Shown here one piece after another: positions 15,481-20,054 of a stretch of 20,054 nt of DNA (position 1 is the first letter of the stretch; each line of letters begins with the position of its first letter). Under the pieces are notes generated by a model. That model was given only the letters and a program-made list of their open reading frames with translations, was not told the DNA's origin and did not search any database. Both the position numbers and the translations under genes were made by a program. Source of the stretch: Bacillota bacterium (lineage in GTDB: Bacteria > Bacillota > Clostridia > Christensenellales > Aristaeellaceae); assembly GCA_023392755.1 (NCBI GenBank), contig JAEWNM010000304.1, positions 1 through 20,054 on the forward strand, in the 5' to 3' direction.

Positions 15481-18400
15481 GGTCGTCCCCCCTCTTCAGG
15501 CTGAAATAAAACGATGCCCCCTCGCCGGTTTTGCCCAGAGCCCATACGCGGCCGCCATGCCGGGCGATTATGCGCTGCACAATGGCCAGCCCCACGCCGG
15601 TGCCCTCAAATTCCCTGGCGCTGTGCAGGCGCTGAAACACGCCAAAGAGTTTGTCCACATACTGCTGGTCAAAGCCCGCGCCCCGGTCCGCCACGGTGTA
15701 CACATTCTCGTCGCCCTGCCGCTCGCCGCTGATTTCGATCACGGTTTTTTCTTTTTTCGAAGAAAACTTGATGGCGTTGCTCAAAAGGTTCATCCACACC
15801 TGGCGCATCAGCGTGGGGTCGGCCGGTGCCAGGGGCATCGGGCCAATAATAAGCTCTATGCCCGCCCGCTCCTCCTCCGTCGTCAGCTCGTGGAAGATGG
15901 AGGTCGCCAGCTCGCCCATATCCACCGCCACCAGCTTCATGTCCGCGCGCCCCACCCGGGAAAAGGCCAGCAGGTCGTCAATCAGCCTGCCCATCTGCCT
16001 GGCGCTGTTGCTGATCACGCCGCATACGCGCTTTCCGTTGTCGTCCAGATGCGTGCTGTAATCCTCCAGCAAAATCTGCACATACCCGTCCACCGACCTA
16101 AGCGGCGCGCGCAGGTCGTGGGACACCGAATAGGAAAACGCTTCCAGCTCCTTGTTGGCGGCCTCGTACTGGGCGGTGCGTTCCCGAACGCGCTGCTCCA
16201 GCCCGGCCGCGTAATCGGCCAGCTCGCGGCGCATGCGCGCCTGTTCTACGACCAGCGCCAGCTGCGCGGCAACCTCCTGGGCGATGGCCAATTCCTCCGG
16301 CTCAAAAACGCGGGGCGCACCAAAGCCCAGGCTCAATGCGCCAATCAGCCTGCCGGTGCTGATCATCGGCACCAGTATACAGGCCAAGACGCCCTCCCCC
16401 CTTAAGCCATCCGCCACCCGGGGCGCGAGCGCCGTGTCATTGGCGTCCTGAACAATATCCATCTCACCGTTTTTGATAAGCTCCATATCGCCATGCGGTT
16501 CCACAATAGCCGGCCCCTGCGCCGCCTCGCCGTCCACGTTTGCCGCCAGCACGCGCAGCATTTTTCCGTCCGGTTCCAGCAGACCGACAAAGGCCCGCTT
16601 TGTTTCAAGCAGCCCGTACAAACGCATAAGGGCCGCCCCGGCAATGGTGCCCGGCAAATCCACGCCTTTTAGGATCGCCTGGTCTATTTCATGCAGCGCC
16701 TCCAGCCGCCTGGCCTTTTTCACAAGCGCCTGCTCATCGCGTATGCGCTGTGTGACATCCGTCACCGTGGATATCACCAGCCCGCTGCCCGGCACGGGCG
16801 TGTTGTAGGCGGACACGTAACGTGTCTCCTCCCCCCTCCGCGTGACGGGTATGCTTTCCCAAACCCTTTGCGACGGATCGCCGGAGGCCATGTCCGCAAG
16901 CACCTTCGCCTTGATTTCATCACGGAAGACAGGGTCTTCATAGGCCGCGTCCCAAAATGCGTCGGGGCTTGACAGGGCTTGTCTGGTGGTTCTGTAAAGC
17001 AGGGGAAACTTATCGTTCATATACGCGAAGGACACATCGGGGAAAACGGTATTCACGGCGATGCCGATGGGCAGATTATCCATAACAGCGCGGTTGAAGG
17101 CTTCCTTTTCCTTAAGCTCCCTTTCCATTGCCTTGCGCTCCGTAATATCCTGGATCTGCGCAATAAAATGAACAGGCTTCCCGTCCCCGTCCCGCACAAG
17201 GGCGGAGGAAACGCTGGCCCAAAATACTTCCCCGTTGGCGCGAAAGTACCGCTTTTCCATCATCACGCTCTGTTCCTTGCCGGAAATCATCCGGTGCACG
17301 GCTTCCGTGCTCAGGTGACAGTCATCGGGATGCGTCACGTCGCCGAACCGTTTGCCTTCCAATTGCTCCTTCGGGCAATCGAACATGGCGCACATGGCCT
17401 GGTTGACGCTCAAAAACGTTCCGTCGGTCCCCATCAGGCACATGCCGGAGGCCGAGCATTCCAACGCCCCCCGGAACCGCTCGGTGCTTTCCCGCAGCTT
17501 TTGCTCGGCGATTTTCCGCTCCGTGGTGTCCCTGACAAAAACCAGCGCGCCGTGCTTGCCCTCATACGCAATGGGCTCGCCCTTGGTTTCCACCCAGACC
17601 ACGCTGCCGTCCGATCTTAGGAACCGCTGCTCAAACAGCTTCTTGATGGGCTTTCGCTCAACGTTCAGCCGGTGCATTCTCTCCAGGGCCTGTTCCCGGT
17701 TGTCGGGGTGAACGCGCTCCATTACCGGCGTATGAAGCAATTCATCCGGCGAAGCAATGCCGAACAGACGGCAGGCCGCCGGGTTGACATACGCGAATTT
17801 GCCATCCGTCTGTATGAAAATGGGATCCGGCGCGCCTTCCACCATCCGCCGGAATTTTTCCTCGGCCTGCCTGCGCTCGGTAATATCCCGCACCATGCCC
17901 AGGAAAAGCCTTTCTCCGCGCCATATCGAGCAGCCAAAGCGTATTTCCACAGGAAACAGCGTGCCGTCCCTGCGCCTGTGCTGGCCGTATAGCGTAAAAT
18001 CCTCACCGGGTTCGATTTTTGCCCATTGCTCCTGGGCGCTTTGCAAGTCAAAGTCCTGCTCAACATCGGTCACCGACATGCGCAGAAGCTCCTCCCTGGT
18101 ATAGCCCAGGCTGTCGCAGGCCCGGCGGTTGACCTCCACCAGCCGGCCGGCGTAATCATGTACAAAAAAAGCGTCGCAGGCCTGCTCCGCCAGCGCCTGA
18201 TAGCGCAGCTCCCTGTCGGCCCGTTCCCGCTTCTCCCTGATCAAATCCACAATGCTGTGCAAATGCAGCGCATACAGCGTTCCGCCGCCCTTTGGCCTGT
18301 GGGCTTTTACGCGCACCTCAAAGCTTTCCCATTCCCCGGCTGCGCCCCTAAGGCGCAGGCCCGCCGAGAAGCCCGCGGCGCCGCTTTGCGCGCAGTCATA

Positions 18401-18625
18401 AAGTCGCGCTTTCAGGCCCGCCGCCTCATCCTCGGGCAGCCTGTCCCAAAAAAGCGGGCCGGGCCCGCCCCCGAAAGCTTTGCCGTACGCAGGGTTTGCA
18501 TATAGCGCGGCAAAGGCCTGGTCAACGACCAAAACAGGGTCATCAAGCCCGTCCAAAATATCCCGGAACAGCAGGCCATGCACATCCGGCGGCAAAGGCT
18601 CTGCGTGAACATTTTCTTTTTCCAT
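15467..18625 (-). CDS. Soluble multi-PAS/GAF sensor histidine kinase
   Basis: 1052 aa with no signal peptide or membrane helix, so it should sense cytoplasmic cues. Domain order from sequence: PAS1 (about 18-125), PAS2 (about 140-250, ending VRDITERRQ), PAS3 (about 258-370, ending VRDTTERK), PAS4 (about 384-498, ending IQDITERK), a more divergent PAS5 (about 508-628, ending VTDVTQR) and GAF (about 640-795). A short coiled region (800-828) leads to HisKA with phospho-acceptor H836 in SVSHDLRAPLRS, then the ATPase domain with N950 (NLLSNAIKF), D980-R-G-A-G and GTGVGLAIV (1008-1016). All kinase motifs are intact. The start at 18625 has AGGAG about 9 bases upstream. It resembles bacteriophytochrome-type kinases in its C-terminal half, but no phytochrome chromophore region is visible. 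It is first in an operon with two receivers. The ligand is unknown; haem, flavin or a small molecule is possible. Confidence 0.96.
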   Translation of the reverse strand: MEKENVHAEPLPPDVHGLLFRDILDGLDDPVLVVDQAFAALYANPAYGKAFGGGPGPLFWDRLPEDEAAGLKARLYDCAQSGAAGFSAGLRLRGAAGEWESFEVRVKAHRPKGGGTLYALHLHSIVDLIREKRERADRELRYQALAEQACDAFFVHDYAGRLVEVNRRACDSLGYTREELLRMSVTDVEQDFDLQSAQEQWAKIEPGEDFTLYGQHRRRDGTLFPVEIRFGCSIWRGERLFLGMVRDITERRQAEEKFRRMVEGAPDPIFIQTDGKFAYVNPAACRLFGIASPDELLHTPVMERVHPDNREQALERMHRLNVERKPIKKLFEQRFLRSDGSVVWVETKGEPIAYEGKHGALVFVRDTTERKIAEQKLRESTERFRGALECSASGMCLMGTDGTFLSVNQAMCAMFDCPKEQLEGKRFGDVTHPDDCHLSTEAVHRMISGKEQSVMMEKRYFRANGEVFWASVSSALVRDGDGKPVHFIAQIQDITERKAMERELKEKEAFNRAVMDNLPIGIAVNTVFPDVSFAYMNDKFPLLYRTTRQALSSPDAFWDAAYEDPVFRDEIKAKVLADMASGDPSQRVWESIPVTRRGEETRYVSAYNTPVPGSGLVISTVTDVTQRIRDEQALVKKARRLEALHEIDQAILKGVDLPGTIAGAALMRLYGLLETKRAFVGLLEPDGKMLRVLAANVDGEAAQGPAIVEPHGDMELIKNGEMDIVQDANDTALAPRVADGLRGEGVLACILVPMISTGRLIGALSLGFGAPRVFEPEELAIAQEVAAQLALVVEQARMRRELADYAAGLEQRVRERTAQYEAANKELEAFSYSVSHDLRAPLRSVDGYVQILLEDYSTHLDDNGKRVCGVISNSARQMGRLIDDLLAFSRVGRADMKLVAVDMGELATSIFHELTTEEERAGIELIIGPMPLAPADPTLMRQVWMNLLSNAIKFSSKKEKTVIEISGERQGDENVYTVADRGAGFDQQYVDKLFGVFQRLHSAREFEGTGVGLAIVQRIIARHGGRVWALGKTGEGASFYFSLKRGDDHGTL

Positions 18626-18722
18626 TTTTCCGTCTCCTGCGGGTTATTGAGGCCAATTAACAGGTGGATAAGAACGACTGAATTGCGAAATAATGCCTGT
18701 ACGCTCTATTATTGCCAAACTT

Positions 18723-18751
18723 ATCATAGCATGAATCGGCAAATAGCACAA
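18723..18751 (-). promoter_or_regulatory. Probable promoter of the signalling operon
   Basis: On the minus strand, TTGTGC (18751-18746) is followed after 17 bases by TATGAT (18728-18723), with TGC just before it as an extended -10. Transcription would start near 18716, giving a leader of about 90 bases. Apart from a weak AATAAT/ATTATT repeat, nothing recognisable such as a c-di-GMP riboswitch was seen in the leader. Confidence 0.6.
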
Positions 18752-18782
18752 CCCTTTCGCATATTTCGCCATACGCCGCCGC

Positions 18783-18827
18783 AAAGCAAAAGCGCCTTCC
18801 CAAGCTCTACGCAAAGGGAAGGCGCTT
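18783..18827 (-). terminator. Intrinsic terminator after the GNAT gene
   Basis: GGGAAGGCGCTT (18816-18827) and AAGCGCCTTCCC (18790-18801) form a perfect 12-bp stem around 14 bases. On the minus strand the stem is followed by TTGCTTTGC, an interrupted T-rich tail. It lies 37 bases after the GNAT stop and just upstream of the kinase promoter, so it insulates the two units. On the plus strand no T-run follows. Confidence 0.85.
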
Positions 18828-18864
18828 CAACCATCCAAAAACCCTGGGAGGTATCGGAGGGCCG

Positions 18865-19338
18865 CTATCTGGCCAGCAGGTCTTTGTAGATACCCGGCGC
18901 GGAATCGGGGATCACCGCGGCGTTCACCGTCTTTTCATAAAAGGCGACAGGGCCCGCGCCGCCGATAACGGCATAGGCGTAGCCCATCTCCCGCATGCCA
19001 TGCATACAGGCAACAAGCAGTCCCTTGCCGATGCCCAGCATGCGGCTGCTCTCCTTTACGCCCATGGGGCCGAAAAAGTTTCTGCCGGTGGATTCATAGC
19101 AGGCAAAGCCCAAAATCTCATCGTCCTTCACGGCGATAAAGCAGCTTACCGGCTGGCGGCTGAAGCATATCTCACACTCGCTGGCCCAGCGGGGCCCAAA
19201 GTTTGCTTCCACCCAGGCGGTGATCCTGCGCATATCCGGCACCATGGCACGGCGGATATCGATTCCCTTTTCACCATAGGCTTCCATCAGGGGGGAAAGC
19301 TCCGGCAGCCTTAAAAGGTGCACCAGCATATCGGGCAT
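18865..19338 (-). CDS. GNAT family N-acetyltransferase
   Basis: 157 aa, the normal size of a single GNAT domain, which transfers an acetyl group from acetyl-CoA to an amine. The acetyl-CoA pyrophosphate-binding motif is R99-M-L-G-I-G-K-G (99-106), preceded by the strand FFGPMGV (88-94). It is followed by a helix and GYAYAVIGGAGPVAFYEK (119-136), which is typical of motif B and its tyrosine. The N-terminus, LLRLPEL then IDIRRAMVPD, and the end PGIYKDLL fit a small conserved GNAT subgroup whose substrate I do not know. The start at 19338 has GAGAGG 10 bases upstream. It is 59 bases downstream of an ABC-2 permease gene on the same strand and may share its transcript. It has its own terminator. 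Confidence 0.92.
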   Translation of the reverse strand: MPDMLVHLLRLPELSPLMEAYGEKGIDIRRAMVPDMRRITAWVEANFGPRWASECEICFSRQPVSCFIAVKDDEILGFACYESTGRNFFGPMGVKESSRMLGIGKGLLVACMHGMREMGYAYAVIGGAGPVAFYEKTVNAAVIPDSAPGIYKDLLAR

Positions 19339-19397
19339 GGTGATTCATCCTCTCCATAACAATATCACGGCTGCCTAACCATTCCACCCGGATTACG

Positions 19398-20054
19398 CTA
19401 TTTCCTCTTTCTGGACATGTTCCATGTGGCCAGCAGGAAGAAAACCACCGCCGTGCCGATAAGCACCCACAGGCTGACAGCGGCGGAAAGCTCCGTGCCG
19501 CCAAGCTGGAAGGATACGCCCATCGTCTGCCTGAACTCCCGGGAGGCCATGGCCGGCGCGCCGGCGAAGGCGGCCCTAAGCGGGCTTTCCATCATGACCT
19601 GCCTGAAAAGCACACTGGCGTGGGATACGGGGAAGAACTTGATGACCGACTGCACGGCCTCCGGCAATTCCCCCACGGGAATGTACACGCCGGTCAAAAA
19701 GCCGATGAGCGTGCCCAAGATGGTGGAAGCCGTAGCGAAGGCGGTATTGCTTTTGAAGAAGGATACCAGGAAGAGCACCAGCGCCGTGCTGGACAAAACA
19801 GACAAAAGCATTATGCCCAGCAGCTTTAAGAGGCTGGCGGCGCCCAGTATCTGACCGCCGTAGGCGACGATATAGGCTTCCGCCAGAACAAAGGTGACAA
19901 CGGTCATGATCAGGCCGAGGATAAAGGAGCTTAAAATGTATCCGCCGGCCAGGGATGAGCGCTTGACGGGGGACGCAAGGAAATCCTTGCTGTTTTTCTT
20001 AACGACGTCGTCGATCATGATGCCGAAAGCGCCCATGGTGGTGGTGATGGAGGT
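19398..20054 (-). CDS. ABC-2 type transporter permease (3' part, 5' end outside window)
   Basis: The frame is open to the window edge (about 218 codons), so the start lies beyond 20054; the Met at 20036 is internal. The cytoplasmic segment MIDDVVKKNSKDFLASPVKRSSL is the conserved loop of ABC-2 permeases (compare '..R..G....LLASPVKR'). Five hydrophobic segments follow, among them GYILSSFILGLIMTVVTFV, LLGIMLLSVLSSTALVLFLV and TILGTLIGFLTGVYIPVG, and finally SLWVLIGTAVVFFLLATW before MSRKRK. The FLTGVYIPVGELPE segment and the large external loop near the end are typical of drug- or lipid-exporting ABC-2 permeases such as the DrrB/YhgE-like groups. The ATPase is probably encoded upstream, outside the window. 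The role is unknown. Confidence 0.92.
   Translation of the reverse strand, partial: TSITTTMGAFGIMIDDVVKKNSKDFLASPVKRSSLAGGYILSSFILGLIMTVVTFVLAEAYIVAYGGQILGAASLLKLLGIMLLSVLSSTALVLFLVSFFKSNTAFATASTILGTLIGFLTGVYIPVGELPEAVQSVIKFFPVSHASVLFRQVMMESPLRAAFAGAPAMASREFRQTMGVSFQLGGTELSAAVSLWVLIGTAVVFFLLATWNMSRKRK

Noticed and set aside
18626..18716. Possible c-di-GMP riboswitch in the leader of the signalling operon
   Set aside because: I looked for the conserved core of the class I riboswitch and saw none. Only a weak AATAAT/ATTATT repeat is present.

Overview
The window looks like a GC-rich chromosome segment from the Bacillota (Clostridia-type). The reasons are strong AGGAGG-like ribosome binding sites, an MsmX-style sugar importer with no ATPase gene of its own, intrinsic terminators, sigma-A-like TATAAT promoters, and a YkpA/YbiT-type ABC-F gene. 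A Christensenellales-like lineage is plausible, because the solute-binding protein carries an 'AFA'-type secretory signal rather than a lipobox. This assignment is an inference; no rRNA or marker gene is present.

Positions 1-7353 (+ strand) hold a carbohydrate import and breakdown operon. It runs from the 3' end of an LplB-type permease through a YtcP/LplC-type permease, a secreted solute-binding protein flanked by two hairpins without U-tracts, and two large proteins without signal peptides that look like cytoplasmic glycoside hydrolases of unassigned specificity (689 aa GHL6/trimerisation-domain type; 707 aa alpha-glucuronidase/GH20-like). It ends at a strong bidirectional terminator (7322-7353). 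The layout suggests import of an oligosaccharide and its intracellular cleavage. The substrate cannot be read from the sequence.

Positions 7410-10299 hold an ABC-F ATPase (- strand, own extended -10 promoter) and a divergent gene for an exported protein of unknown function with one DxNxDxxxE calcium-loop-like motif. In the ABC-F protein every degenerate catalytic motif falls in one of the two composite ATP sites.

Positions 10340-13012 (- strand) hold a three-gene ABC exporter of the uncharacterised COG4586/COG4587/COG3694 kind: ATPase, then two six-helix permeases, tightly coupled (4-nt overlap, then a 3-nt gap).

Positions 13116-18751 (- strand) hold a signalling operon. A soluble histidine kinase with about five PAS domains and one GAF overlaps a stand-alone Rcp1-like response regulator, followed by a REC-PAS-GGDEF-HD-GYP protein with both c-di-GMP synthase and phosphodiesterase motifs intact. 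The promoter and terminator are both visible.

Positions 18783-20054 (- strand) hold the 3' part of an ABC-2 permease, a GNAT acetyltransferase and its terminator. No tRNA, rRNA, CRISPR, insertion sequence or phage gene was seen, and no gene-free stretch exceeds about 240 bases. The main candidates for new biology are the two unassigned hydrolases with their importer, the asymmetric ABC-F protein, and the two-receiver c-di-GMP signalling operon.
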